Shown one piece after another: positions 1-13,009 of a stretch of DNA of 37,827 bases (positions within the stretch are counted from its first letter, which is position 1; each line of letters opens with the position of its first letter). The notes beneath the pieces were generated by a model. That model was not told the DNA's origin. It did no database searches and saw only the letters and a list, made by a program, of their open reading frames with translations. The position numbers and the translations under genes are program-made. Source of the stretch: Ichthyophthirius multifiliis (Eukaryota; Ciliophora; Oligohymenophorea; Hymenostomatida); NCBI RefSeq assembly GCF_000220395.1, contig NW_004087087.1:2279-40105 (forward strand), read 5' to 3'.

Positions 1-743
1 TAATCCATTACATTTTAAACATAAATGAGGACATTCTTTACACAATCCACTAGCTGTTTCCTCCACATATCCCTAAATACAATCACATTAAGGTCCATCT
101 CGAGTTCCTATTTCTTTACATCCGTCGCATTCAACTAATCCATTACATTTTAAACATAAATGAGGACATTCTTTACACAATCCACTAGCTGTTTCCTCCA
201 CATATCCCTCAATACAATCACATTTAGGTCCATCTCGAGTTCCTATTTCTTTACATCCGTCGCATTCAACTAATCCATTACATTTTAAGCATAAATGAGG
301 ACATTCTTTACATAATCCACTAGCTTTTTCCTCCACATATCCCTCAATGCAATCACATTTAGGTCCTTCTCGAGTTCCTATTTCTTTACATCCATCGCAT
401 TCAACTAATCCATTACATTTTAAGCATAAATGAGGACATTCTTTACACAATCCACTAGCTGTTTCCTCCATATATCCCTCAATGCAATCACATTTAGGTC
501 CTTCTCGAGTTCCTATTTCTTTACATCCATCGCATTCAACTAATCCATTACATTTTAAGCATAAATGAGGACATTCTTTACACAATCCACTAGCTGTTTC
601 CTCCACATATCCCTCAATACAATCACATTTAGGTCCTTCTCGAGTTCCTATTTCTTTACATCCATCGCATTCAACTAATCCATTACATTTTAAACATAAA
701 TGAGGACATTCTTTACACAATCCACTAGCTGTTTCCTCCACAT
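1..743 (-). repeat. 135-bp tandem coding repeat array
   Basis: The same 135-bp unit returns at a regular period (for example the segment reading catatccct on the + strand at about 65, 200, 335, 470, 605 and 740). Copies differ at only a handful of positions, including a Lys/Gln exchange near 90 and Glu-to-Gln changes made by GAG/GAA to TAG. Such uniformity next to diverged upstream units indicates recent expansion or homogenisation. The array continues beyond base 1, so the copy number is unknown. Confidence 0.93.
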
Positions 744-1035
744 ATCCCTAAATACAATCACATTTAGGTCCTTATCTATTTAATTAATCGATACAAATTT
801 CACAGTCTAATTTTGGACTGCACTTTAAACATAATGGTGGACATTATATACATTATTTAGTATCAATTTGTTCTATATAACCTTCTATGCAATCACAATT
901 TGGTATTTTCCTCTTTAATTAATCAAAACAAGTTATACATTATAAACTTTAGTCACATTATTGACATAAATCAGAACATTGTTAAAGAAATTATTTTATC
1001 AAAATATAAATAAATAGTGTATAAACTAATTACAT
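1..1035 (-). CDS. Cys-rich tandem-repeat surface/secreted protein, 5' part (3' end beyond window)
   Basis: Read with TAA/TAG as Gln, one frame is open from an ATG at 1035-1033 to base 1 (345 codons) and continues off the left edge. The first residues (MQLVYTLFIYILIKQF) form a short hydrophobic stretch that fits a signal peptide. Next come about two diverged Cys-rich units, then at least five nearly identical 45-residue units with 8 Cys each in the spacing C-x2-C-x3-C-x2-C-x5-C-x2-C, ending CDC-IEGY. The pattern resembles furin-like or growth-factor-receptor Cys-rich repeats, common in ciliate surface proteins and loosely like the CxxC repeats of Ichthyophthirius immobilization antigens. The first copies upstream (about 745-990) differ strongly, while the downstream ones differ by a few bases. 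No intron is needed. Role as a coat or secreted protein is inferred. The specific family is not certain. Confidence 0.8.
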
Positions 1036-1390
1036 TTTTTAATTGAAAAAAAGTGTATTTCCAATATGTTTTTTTCTAATTTTTTTGTTTAAAATTAATG
1101 TTAATATTATTTGAAAATACTTTAATTAAATTTTTATATATTTAAAAATCAAATTTTTTTTTTTAAAAATTAAATTTAATTTATTTATTTAATCAAAATA
1201 AAGTATTTTTCCTATTAATGCTTTTTATATTCAATAATTTTTACTAAAAATAATTTAGCAAATTAATTAATCATATTTAATTTTATAAATATATTATTAT
1301 TTTTTATTATTTTTTGTTAAAAATATTTTTTTTTTTTTTTTTTTTTTTAGTAATTAATAAAAATATTAAAATTTTAAGGAAAACAAGAAG
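1036..1390. other. Divergent intergenic spacer
   Basis: This spacer separates the leftward Cys-rich gene and the rightward RAD17 gene, so it must hold both promoters. It is nearly pure A/T with a T run of about 20 at 1327-1348. I see no recognisable motif beyond the A/T runs. Confidence 0.5.
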
Positions 1391-3727
1391 ATGAAAAAAT
1401 AATAATTTAATCAAAAAAATAACCAAAATTTTCAAGAAAATGAACTATAAGATTAAGAAAATGATTTTTGTAATAAAGGCGATTCATAATCATAAAAATA
1501 ATTTTATACAGGTTCTTCGTTTCAAGTTTCAAAAAAAATAAATGTAAATTTATACATATAAATACATAAAAATTGCAAAAATATATTTATATTTCAAGCC
1601 AACCCTTTAAAAATAATTAAAATGTTTAGAAGAATATGAAAATTTAGATTCTTAAAAAAAATAAGAATATGATAATGAATTTTAAAAAAGTGAATAAATC
1701 CCAAAAAACATTTATAAATCATAAACTTATTATTCATAGAATTAACCTTTAAAAAGTTCAGAATAAAGGATATTTAGTAAATAAGACGATAAAATAAATA
1801 ATATTAAGGGAGTTTATAACAATTCGAATAGTTTTAAATTTTAAGATTTTTTAAAAAAAGATATTTCTCAAGAAGATTTTTTTTTTTTTTTTTTAAATAA
1901 AATAAATTTATTTTTAGACTGATTTAGTTTGTTCATAATAAAAAATAAAAGAAATAAATGACTTTTTTAGCTAATTTTAGTAATAAAATAATTAAAAAAA
2001 ATCTATTTTAATACTATATGGACCTTCCGGATGTGGGAAGAAACAATAATTAAATATTTCGCGAAAAAATATGAAATGTAATATATTCACTATTCAACTT
2101 TTGATGATTAATTAAGAAGTTATATATTATAAGAAGATGATTCTGTCTCAAGTAGTAGTGGATATAGTGATTATCATGAAGCATATTCAAAAAAGTTGAA
2201 TCCTTTGAAAGTTTTAATGTATACTTTATAATAAGTTTAATCAATACTTCACTAGTAATAAATATATATTCATATTTTTATTTATTAACTTTTTAAAAAA
2301 GATAACAAGTATTTGTATTAGAGGAGTTACCAGAAGATCTTACTTATGATAATTTATAAAATTTACAGAAATATTTAAATAATAGTTTTTAAAAATAAAC
2401 ATCATATAGTATGCTTGTATACATTATTAATACATCAATTTATTCGTAAAAACTAATTAAAATAATAAATTATTTAAAAATTATAAAAAAGTCGAAACAA
2501 AGTTGAGAAACTTTTAAAGGATAAAAATGATAATTTTTATTATAAAAATATTGGAGAAATTCAGTATATATATTTTTTTTTGTTAAATTTAAAAATAAAA
2601 ATAAAAAAGTATGACTAAAGCAACAGATACTTAATTAAAAAAATTCATTTAAAAAATCACAAAATAATGTTCTGAATTTAAATCTTATGATTAAAGATAA
2701 CTATCTAATATTATTTAGGATATTCAAACAGTTTCAAATGGAGATATATCTAATGCTTTAATGCAATTAAAAATTTATTCTCTTTCAAAATATAAAAAAT
2801 AGCAAATATAAATCAATAAAGATCATTAATTTAGTATATTTCACTCTGTAGGAAAATTTTTATATAATAAAAGGATATTTAATACAAATGATGAACCTAA
2901 AGTAATGACTAAATAATAGCTTTTAACAGGAAAAGCGAATTTCTATTTTTAGCCGACAGAAATTATTTAACAAATTAATTGCGAGTTTCCATTTTTTATA
3001 AACTTATTATAAGAAAACTATTTGGATTTTTATGGAGATATTGATGATGTATGCAAATAATCATAAATTTTTTAATTTTCTGATATTTTCGATAATTATT
3101 TATTTGAAGAAAAGGTGTTTAATAAATTAATATATAACTTAATTTTTTTAAAAATAAAATAAAAAATAAATATAGAATTAGTGTATTAAAGAATAATTTT
3201 AATTATTATAAGCTACTATAGTTGGTGAAGGAATAATGCTAAATAATTTAAATGGAAGTGTATTCTATATATTATATTAATTTACTTCTTTTTAATTTAA
3301 AAAAATTATTAAAAAAGTTAATAAAAAATAATTTACGTCTTTAAAAAACAATACTATGTACACTTTAATGACTAAAAAAAAGAAACTTACTAAACAATCA
3401 AAAAATAATATCCTTCAATATCTCCGAGGAGATTTGTGACTGAATATAATAATTATTTAATATATATAAATGGCTTTAATACAAAAGATATGATTAAATT
3501 AAATAAAATTAGTAAAGTAGTAAATTAAAATATAGATGAAGAGTTAAATACTGATTAAATATAATATGAGGGTTTATATGATAAAAAATCATAAACTTAA
3601 TAAATATATTCGAAATGTGAATAAATAGTTATAAAGTATAAAAAATATTTTAATTATTAAATTTATAACTTTTTTTTTATAAAGGAATAAATATGAATAT
3701 AGTGATGATATTGAAGAAGTAATTTGA
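1391..3727 (+). CDS. RAD17: RAD17-like checkpoint clamp-loader subunit
   Basis: RAD17 replaces RFC1 in a clamp loader that places the 9-1-1 clamp on damaged DNA and activates ATR. My model is join(1391..1543,1599..1811,1918..2254,2302..2445,2492..2563,2610..3116,3176..3259,3318..3635,3685..3727), with all introns GT..AG, 46-106 nt, about 623 aa. Visible are the P-loop YGPSGCGK (near residue 157), a Walker-B-like strand FVLEELPED, the sensor region SNGDISNALMQLK, then FHSVGKFLYNKR, NYLDFYGDIDD and KKQYYVHFND, each matching its place in RAD17. The acidic tail YSDDIEEVI resembles the RAD17 C-terminus. The frame slips by one base directly after GCGK (about 2040): the downstream half reads TIIKYFAKKYEMQ in another frame. 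Adding one base would give exactly the family spacing, so a lost base or assembly error in the A-rich stretch is likely. Intron 2 and the N-terminal 120 residues are the least certain. Confidence 0.85.
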
Positions 3728-5690
3728 CAATAATTTTTTTTTTTTTTAAATAATACTAAAAAATATATATTATTATTATCATTTATTTATTATTAATTAA
3801 AATAAATTTCATTTTATAAAAAATATATTTATATGTATTTATTATTTTAAATATTAAAAGTTTTTATTTTACTTTTTATTAATAGTAATAGTTTTAAATA
3901 ATTTAATTTTTATTTCTTTAAAATATATTGATTAAATTTAACAAAAATTTAACCCTATTCTCAATAATTAGTTATCAAATAAAATTTATAATAGTTTAGA
4001 GATATTTGTTTAAATAAAAACAACAACATAAGCCTTTAAAAAAGATAATCATAGTAGATTTTTATATTAAATATCAAGCGAAACTACTCAAACATTAAAC
4101 ATATGTATTATTGTGTTTAAAATAAAATAAAAAAGTAATAAAAGAAATTATCTAATACTAGTTTATTGTAATTTTAAATAATAATAAGTTGCTTTTGTAA
4201 AAATAAAAAAGAAATATAATATTTTATTAATAATTCTTAATTTTTTATATAAATAATCAAAATAATAAAAACTGAGTATTAATTATAATTAAAATAAAAA
4301 GCCAAAGTCTTGCCGAAAAAATGCAGTTTGATACAATTTTTTCAATCTAAACATAATAAATAAAAGATTAATTTTTTCAAGTAGACAATTAATATAATTA
4401 TTATTTGCACAAAAAAAAACATAAATTAGCAAGAAACTAAATTTAAGATTTATATAAAAAAAATATATTATTAGAGCATAATTTAGTAAATATATTTATT
4501 TTTATACAAATAAAATACTTCAGTCGGCAATTTAAATGAATAATATGAATTCATTCTAATTATATTTTCGTTTCTAAAAATCCAATTATAGCATTATCAA
4601 TATTTTTAATTTATCTAAAATATATTTGCATTTAAAAAAAACAAAATAACAATAAAATATATTTAAATTTTAAAATAATAATAATAAAAAATTATTTATT
4701 TTAAAATTTTATTTATTAAAATAAAATGATATATATTTTCCTGACAATTTTTAATGCTAAAAAATAAGAAATTATTCAAAAATTTATATATAAATATATT
4801 TAAATATCATGTATAATTTATAATTAATAAAATTAATTAATTTTTATTATATATTTGGTTTATCATTTTAATATCTTGAAGATATTAAATAATACTATCA
4901 TAAAAGATAGTTCGTAATATTTTATAATATAAAAACTCTTATATATGTGAAAAAAATATAAATAAAAAATAAGTTAATATAGCCCAAAAGTAAATAGAAT
5001 GTGACGAAATTTTTTTTTTTTCAATCATCAGCAGAATCAAAATTTTCAAATAAAAAATGAGTATTAATTAGAATAATGATTTTATCAAAAAAAAAAAAAA
5101 AAAAATTCAAATATGGCCTTTATAATTAGAGAAAAAAGCCTTTTCAAAAATATAATGATGAGAAATAAAGACATATGAAAAATAAAAATAGGATTTAAAA
5201 AATACATAATAAAGTAAAATTAGATATATAAAAATTAGAAATTAATTTTGGTTTTAAATATATTTAAATTTAATCCCAATAGAAAATATTTGAATTTTAA
5301 TAAATTTAAATAGGAATAATTATAATATTTAAAAAAAAGAGAAATTATTTATTAAAAAAACAATTAATAATTTTAAAAAAATATATTATAAATTAAAAAA
5401 AATCAAAGACCTTAATAATTAATATAAATTTTTTTAAAAAAATAAAAAATTTCTAAAACTAAAAAATAAATCTTAATATTCTCATAAATAAATAAAATGC
5501 TTGAACAATTATTCATTTAAAAATTAATCAAATACATTGTATTTATTAATTTAAACATCTTTGATTATACAATATATCAATATAATATTTCAAAAAATTT
5601 ATACTTTAACATAATTTATATATTATTTCTAATTATTTAATATTTAAAAAAGAAATTAATAAAATAAAAATATTATAAAAATAAAAAAAT
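3728..5690. other. 2-kb A/T-rich spacer, no gene recognised
   Basis: The stretch is almost only A and T with many homopolymers. Because only TGA stops translation, long open frames occur by chance (for example about 3950-4320). None shows a recognisable protein, splice-site pattern or raised GC. I assign nothing. The last part presumably holds the promoter of the MAPEG gene. Confidence 0.5.
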
Positions 5691-6188
5691 ATGAATATGA
5701 ATATGAACATGAACTTTGTTCTTTACTTCTCATTAGACTTAGATAAATTAAGAAGAAATTTAAATGTTATTATAATGTTATTTTCATTACTAATGTTTTT
5801 AAAAAATCTGATTACATTAATTATTTAAGGATTTAAATCTGCAGCGGCAGGAACGAGAATTTCTGAAGATGCTTACTTAACAAAAGGATAAATAACAGAA
5901 AAAAAGAAACAGGACGAATTTAGATGGAGAAAGATAGTTGCAAATGATATAGAAAATATTCCTTTTGCATTTATTATTTTTTGGGGTGCTAAATCAGTAG
6001 TTATAAATAGAGAGAGTTTAATTGGATTAAGTGTAGTTATTCCTTTGTATGTACTTTTTAGAACTCTTCATACAATATTTTTTGCAAATGCTATGTAATT
6101 ACCAAGATCTATATCTTTTATTTTAGGTAATTTCTGTGTTTTTACGGCAGGTATAATAGGAGTTGTAGACACTTTTAGATATTTATGA
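5691..6188 (+). CDS. MAPEG-family microsomal glutathione S-transferase
   Basis: This is a complete single-exon gene of 165 aa, a typical MAPEG length, from the first of several clustered ATGs (MNMNMNMNF) to TGA at 6186. Four hydrophobic segments can be seen: about residues 25-50, 85-100, 108-127 and 139-160. The MGST1 signature is clear: a first helix ending in IQGFKSAAAGTRISEDA, a loop rich in Lys/Arg (TEKKKQDEFRWRK), then the key ANDIENIPFAF, matching the HLNDLENI motif that binds glutathione in MGST1, and later RTLHTIFF like the ARIYHT region. The family uses glutathione to detoxify electrophiles and lipid peroxides in ER or mitochondrial membranes. The exact start is uncertain because the ATGs are repeated. 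No frame problem is seen. Confidence 0.9.
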
Positions 6189-6654
6189 AAAATATTTAAT
6201 AATATGATTTCTCCATTTTTTTTTATGAATTAAAATTTAATAATAATTTTTATTACATAATATTGTTTTTTATTAAAATAAAATAATTTTTTTATTTACA
6301 AATATTAAAGATTATTAAAACTTTTATATATTATTTTTTTAAATTTAATTTTTAATACATATTTTTTTATAAACGAGAAAATTTTTATTTTGTTCATATT
6401 TGATTTTAAATAAATATAATAAATCTATTATGTATATTATTTATTAAAAAAAAAACATTTTCAATAAGCTTATTATATAAATATTGACCAAAAATATAAA
6501 ATATTACTATAAAAAAATAATAAAAACTAATAAAGTAATAATTTTTTTTCTTATACATAAATAAATATTTAACTTTTTTTATTTATAAAATAAGATAGTT
6601 ATTTTATTTTTATTTTATTATTTTATTTAAATTAATTTCTACAAACAATACATA
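6189..6654. other. A/T-rich spacer
   Basis: This is the intergenic region between the MAPEG gene and the next rightward gene. It holds only A/T runs and no recognisable motif. Confidence 0.5.
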
Positions 6655-8665
6655 ATGAAAACAATTACATTAAGGTTTAAAAATAAAATTAAAAAACTAG
6701 CTATCGATTCTTAACTTAACTATTAAAACTTATTATATTTGATTTAAAATTATTTTAACATAAATGGAAAAATTTTAGGTTTAAAAGATACTTTAGGTAA
6801 ATATATTTAAAAATAAATAAAAAACATATTTACATATCAAACAAAAAAAGACAATTTTTATAACATTCATTTTTTCTTAATAAATAATATCCTTGATTAA
6901 GATGAAATATATCACGTTATTGTTGATTAAAATGAAGCCGATTTAGATTCATAATAATGTAATTAATAGATAAAAATGAAAAAAATAAAAAAATATTTAA
7001 TTATATATTAATACAAAAAAATAGATTAGTAAAAAAATATGATCACCTACTAAAAATTTTTATATTAAAATAATAATTAAAGCTAAGCCTAGGCATATTC
7101 TTAAAATAAAAAGTTAATGTAAAGAAAAAACAATAGTATGCAATTTAAAAGCATTTTAAATCATTCAAATGAATTGTATTTTCATTAACAATAAAATGGT
7201 TAATAATAATTTAATACAGAATAATAGAAATCAAGAAATAATTCAAGCTATAAAAATCAAATTAAAACGAATTTTTAACTATCCAATTTCATAACAATCA
7301 TTAATAACTTTTAAATGATTTAATAATATTTTTTATCTAATTAAGATAATAGATTATGTATTATTGCATTAATTCCGGAATAAACATAATAAATTGTTAG
7401 TTAAGTTAATTTAATTGTTTAAAATTACAAAAATGATATAGATTTTTTTGCTTTTCTTTCAGATGATATCGATGAATATGAAGTCAAATAAACTCCTTGT
7501 CTTATTTTGTATAAAAATGGCCTAAAAGTGCTTGAAATTTCTTTATAAAATTCACTCAATAGTATATTAAGAATCATTTAAAGATTTTCTGATTCTGCAG
7601 GTATTAAATACAATATATAATATAATATAATACGAACATTTTATTATTATTTTTTTTAAAAAAAAGATAAAGATATAGAAAGTTATTAAGAAAACATTCC
7701 AGATTAATAAGAAACATTAATGATTTTGAATTAATAATACAATACTTAATAAATATCTTAGTTTGATTATTTCTATTTAAAATGCGAAGTTTTAGAAAAT
7801 TATTAAAATTTTATAAATTAATATCTAAAAATATTCAAGTTTATTTTATAATTTACAAATATTAAAAATATTTTTATTTTATTTAAAAAGCACTTATTCT
7901 TAAAAAAATTACCTAATTTTTTTTAATTTATAATGCAGAAAAAATATTCAATAAAAAGAGTAATAAATTTAAAAAAAAAAATTAAAAAGGTAAAAATAAT
8001 AAAATAGAATTAGTTAGGTAAATTCTTAAAAATATTAGAAAAACTATATTAAAAGTGGAGAAAATGATGAATAGTTTAATAATAAAGAGGGAATAAAAGT
8101 AAATGAATATTTAAAAAAATAAAAAATGAATTTAAATAACGAAATATATGATAAAGTTTAATATGATAGAAATAAAAAAAAGCCATACTTATAATAATAA
8201 TAATAAAATAATTATAATATATAATAAGATTAAAATATTATTAGTAGTTAAGATTCTTTTGTTTCTTAAATAACTTTATTAGAATTTTTAGAAGAATATA
8301 TAACTAAATTATAATCAGAAGAATATGGTAAAAACTAAAATAGAATTTGCATAAAAAATAAAATTATAAAATAGGTTTAGCAGTATAACTAGCAAATTAA
8401 AAAGATTAAGAAATTATTAATATATTTAAAAATACAATATAAAATGAAGAATAAATTTCTGAAGAAAAAGTATATATATATTTTTATAAAAAAAATATAT
8501 ACTAAATATAAAGCTACTTATTTAAATTAAATAATTAACTCAAAAAAGAATTAGTTAAGAATTGAAATTAAATTTTAATTAAAACTAAATATAATTAATT
8601 TAAAATTATAAAGATATAAAAACATCTAATATATTTGCTATATTCTAAGTATATTTAAAAAATTA

Positions 8666-8696
<31 letters not shown>

Positions 8697-10901
8697 TATA
8701 TTTATTTATTTATTTTTATAAATATAGTAATTTAGAATTGAATGTGATCTTTAATTATTTATAGATAATTTAAAATTCGCATTAATTAATTTTTAAAATT
8801 AATTATAATAAGAAACCGAAGAACTTTAAAATTAAAAATAAAAAGGTACTTTTTCTATATCACTATCTCCTATTCAAAATATAATATTTTAAAATGATCA
8901 AAATATAAATACTTAAGATACACCCTAAAATAAAACACCTCCTTTATCTAGTTAAAACCTATAAAATAATAATTAATAAGTTTTAAAAGAAGTTAATGAT
9001 GTTCCTATATCTTCTAATTTTTCAAGAACAATATCAGAACATTATAATTACAAATCAAATTCAGGGACAAAAAAATAAACTTATAACAAAAATACATGTA
9101 CAAGTATAGCTGAATTTTTTGCAAACAAAAAACATATAACTTCTTAATTAAAAATAGAAACAAATTCCTTGATATCGCCTAGATATATAAAATAAAGTAA
9201 AAATTTTGTTATTATATATAATTAATTTAATATTTTATTAAAAGCAATGCAAAGTTAACAAGGAAAGTATAACTAATTAAATAGTTTATCATCTAATAAT
9301 AGAGGATTATTAGGTAATAAAAGTATTAATTTAATTAGTGTTAATTAAATAAATTGTGAAAATTCTTAATTATTACCCTAAATTTGTACATTGTTTTTTG
9401 AAAATGATTTAAATGAAATATTTATTAATGAAATTAGTGATTTCTATAATTAACATTTTTATAATGAAAATGATAAATTTTTTGATGAAATAGTTAAATT
9501 GACTACTAATTAAACTAGCATTAAAATCTTAGAAACTTTTAGTATACTTTATTAAGTGGTAATATTTAATTTATTTTGTTTTCATAATTAAATAATATAA
9601 ATAAATAGAATCATTTAGAAACAAATTAGATAATAAACTAATATAAAAATAATAGAAATATTAATGAAATAAAGAATTAATTACTAAATATAAAGAATAT
9701 TAAATAATCTAGTTATTCTAAATTAAGTGATGTGAATAAAAAAATTTCTAAATTTAATCTATTTCATAGTATTATTCTCGACTTAGTATAAGAAAATGTA
9801 ATAAAATAATTCAAACATTTCATTTAATTTAATTATTTTTAGAACTCATAAAATGAAATTAATGAAAAATCTCTTCTATATTTATTTTTATAAGATGATG
9901 TTGCAATTTTATCTTGTTTTGAATTCTATTTATTAAATAGTAATTAAAATAAATTTATTTATTTCTAATATTTAAATAATTTAAGAAAACAGATAAGATT
10001 TTATAGAAAATCTAAGCTTAGTTATCAAAATAAATTTAGCAAAATATAATTAAGTATATTTTGTTTTTTTATAAATATAATAAAAATTTAAATTCATTAT
10101 AAAAACATAGAACAAGATATAAATAAACTAATTGGGAAAAAATGTATTTATATAATTATAAATAATCCATGCATATAGAAGATATTTAAGAACATATCAA
10201 AAATTTGATTTAGAAAAGTCTATAATGTCAGGAAACGAGCAAATTTTGAATTTAATCAATGAATACGACTCATTTAAAATAAATGAAAAATCTTTTATTG
10301 ATAGTTTAATTTAAATTGCTTAAAGTAATGATTAATGTAAAGAAAATAAAATTGGTTAGTTTTATATTTTTTTTAATATAAAATTAAAAAAAGAAGATAA
10401 TTGTTAGTTTTATAAATATAGTTTCCCAAGTTTAGAAGAAAGGGAAATGTTTAAAATTATTATTTAATAATTTAAAGAAAAACTAAAAGAAAGAGAAATC
10501 GAAATATTAGAAGTATTTTATAGTTTAATAAACGATGTAAATAAAAGCCTAATGAGCATTTTAGCTGTTTATAATTATACAAAAGATGAAGAAGAGTTTC
10601 TTGAAAATATTTCTTTAGTTTATCATTATTAAATATCTAGTAATACAAAATATTAAAATTATATTAATATTTATTTTATAAAAAAGAGGAAATGAAAAAC
10701 ATTATAAAGGAATTTTCTAAAACTATTAATTGGACAGAAAGTTAAGTTTAAACATTAATAGAATAAGTTGATTTGGATAATTAAATACTTATTGCAGCTT
10801 TTTATGTTTATAAAAAAAATCAAAAAGATATTGAAGAGAAAAATGACTTAAAAGAAACATTTGATATATTTATAAATATATAAAAATCATAGTAATAATG
10901 A
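6655..10901 (+). CDS. Large protein: ubiquitin-like N-terminus, thioredoxin-like segment, helical repeats
   Basis: The gene starts at ATG 6655 and ends at TGA 10899-10901, with many short introns (for example from about 6798 to about 6850, and from 7602). The first 75 residues (MKTITLRFKNKIKKLAIDSQ, then GKILGLKDTLDN and EIYHVIVDQN) look like a ubiquitin/PB1 fold with two beta strands, a helix and a loop. A second ordered block at about 7290-7600 reads CIIALIPEQ, FFAFLSDDIDEYEVKQTPCL and ILYKNG, resembling a thioredoxin-like fold with the cis-Pro position (QTPCL) but no CxxC active site. A Q/N/S-rich middle follows (about 8830-9230). From about 9890 to 10870 a helical unit recurs: ILSCFEFYLLN, ILNLINEYDSFKINEKSF, LMSILAVYNYTKDEEEF and ILIAAFYVYKKNQKDIEE. 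The overall family is not one I can name. Exon borders in 7000-8800 and 9560-10200 are not resolved, and it could be two genes. Confidence 0.6.
8665..8718. repeat. TA/TTTA microsatellite in an intron of the 6.7-10.9 kb gene
   Basis: A run of alternating TA followed by TTTA units lies between coding blocks, so it is probably intronic. Confidence 0.6.
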
Positions 10902-11089
10902 TAAAAATAAAATATTATATTTATTAAAAAATAAATAATAGTGATTTTATTTATTACATAATATTAATAATTTTATATAATTAAATAGTATAATAAATTA
11001 TTAAATAATCTTATTTAAAATAAAAAAATTGAATAATATTATAAATAATAAAATACAATGAAAGAATATATAAATTTTAAGTATTTTAA

Positions 11090-12878
11090 TCACCAATTTA
11101 AACTACTTTATGTATTTAATTTTTCAATATGTTTAAAAATAATCTTAAAATAAATACTATATCTGTCTTTAAGTAAATCTTGATAAACATATTTAACAGC
11201 TAAATTATTTTATTTATTTACAACTTTTTTTTTATTAAGAAGTTCACACATTTTATCAATTAGAGCTTTTTATTTTATATTTTCATCTAAAGATTTTAAC
11301 TAACCTCCTCCATTCAAACAGCCACTTGGACATGCCAAAATTTCTATATATTAAAATTAGCATTTATTCATTTTAATATTTCTTGTTATATTTTATATAT
11401 TTCTAAGACCGTAAATTCTAGCAAAATTTAATATTTTTTATCCATTATATTAAATAAAGATTTCCTAAAATAAAATAATATAAGTAAATATTATATATTT
11501 TACATTAAAATCGGTGTTTTTTCCTTATTTATTTTAAATTTAATATTAATCAGGTAACAATTAAAATAAATCAAAAGCTGCTCTTCTTATAATATAATCT
11601 AAATAATCGTTAGATCCATTGGAATATTCTAAAACTTTAAGTAAAAAGTCGGTATCTTAATTTTATTATGATTATTATTATTATTGCTATATATATTCAT
11701 CATGCATTAAATAAGTTTCTATATTTGGATTTATATAAAGTTCATTAAATTAATTTTCTGTATATGGAAATAAGTTTGTGAAATCTATCTTTTCCTTATT
11801 TTCTATTTTTTTTTGTTCTGTTTTTTTTATTAAATCCATAATTTCTTAAGTTGTTAATACTATATCAACTTCTTTTATTTCTTTTTCTTTTTATTATACA
11901 TTAATAAAAAAAAGCAAATTCAAAAAAACTTACTTTCGAAATCTCTTCTAGCAGATTCTACTTTTTTATCATAACAAGGCATTATAGTAACAAAAAGAAT
12001 ATCTTAATTATTCTTATTTTTTATAAATTTAAAATTTATATTTATAAATTAAAATAACATATCCTAGTTTTTAAGCAAATAAATCTTTTACTAAACAACC
12101 CATTAATTATTAAGGTGATTTTATTTAACTCATGTGTTTTATAATGAATTCCCCAACTGCTTTTTCCGCATACAATGTCCATCCTGGACATTCAGAAGTT
12201 ATAATTGGTAAACTAACTCTTTATATATTTTTATAAATGCTAATTAAATTTATATATAACTTTATTACTTTTCTTAATATTTTTCAATAAATTCATTATA
12301 TGCTTATTCTAAAACCAATTAAATAGGAAATCTCATATCAAAAAAATATCTATTAGTCATTATAATTAAAAAAATCTATAATCAAATATATTTAAAAAAA
12401 AAAATACTTTGTATTGTAGTTTTATAAAAAGAATTTTGTTAATGCTTTTTAAATGTAAAATTCATCAACTCCAAAATGATAAGCTAAAGAAACCCTACTT
12501 TAAGGCGAAATCGAAATAACAGTGTGTTTAAAAGTTTAGCTTTTATTAATAAATTCATCTACACTTTATTATTATTATAAAATAGATTCGGCAGTAGTAA
12601 CACATCCACTACAGGCTAAACAATCACTTAAAGTAATTTTCGCAGTTTAATTTTACGATTTCTTAATTAAATTTGGAAATTCTTATTAAGTCTTTTTTTT
12701 TTTAATAAATAAAAAACATACATTAAAAAATAAAATATAATAAAAATACATTTATAATTGGTTATTTATCCTATATGTTTTATAATTTTTAATTTTTATC
12801 CATAAAAGGTAATATACAATCTTATGAAGGGGCTATATAATCATCTAAATTTGTAATTTTTATTGTGCTAGAAAACAT
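11090..12878 (-). CDS. NAR1: NAR1/NARFL (CIAO3), iron-only hydrogenase-like Fe-S assembly factor
   Basis: NAR1 works late in the cytosolic iron-sulfur assembly (CIA) pathway, carrying clusters from the NBP35 scaffold to the targeting complex. The start ATG is at 12878 (MFSSTIKITNLDDYIAPSQD) and the stop TGA at 11092-11090, ending SSLNW, like the family's terminal Trp. The first intron runs from about 12752 down to 12691 (GT..AG, phase 0). The diagnostic motifs appear in order: Cys after APSQD, the cluster loop LSDCLACSGCVTTAES, VISISPQSRVSLA, SECPGWTLYAEKAVGEFI, MPCYDKKVESARRDF, and C-terminal ACPSGCLNGGGQL. All Cys ligands expected for the two 4Fe-4S clusters can be found. Several further short introns are needed and I have not placed them all. 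The gene converges on the gene ending at 10901. Confidence 0.92.
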
Positions 12879-13009
12879 TTTTATTTTGTAATTATATTTG
12901 AAAATTTTATTATTAAAAAAATAATGCATAATAAATTTATAAACAAAAACTAAAAAAGATTTTATATATATTATTTTATCTTTTTAATTAAAAGTGTTTT
13001 TATTTTTTT

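Noticed and set aside
3950-4320. Long TGA-free stretch that might be a gene
   Set aside because: With TGA as sole stop such runs are common in A/T-only DNA. There is no motif, no GC rise and no convincing start.
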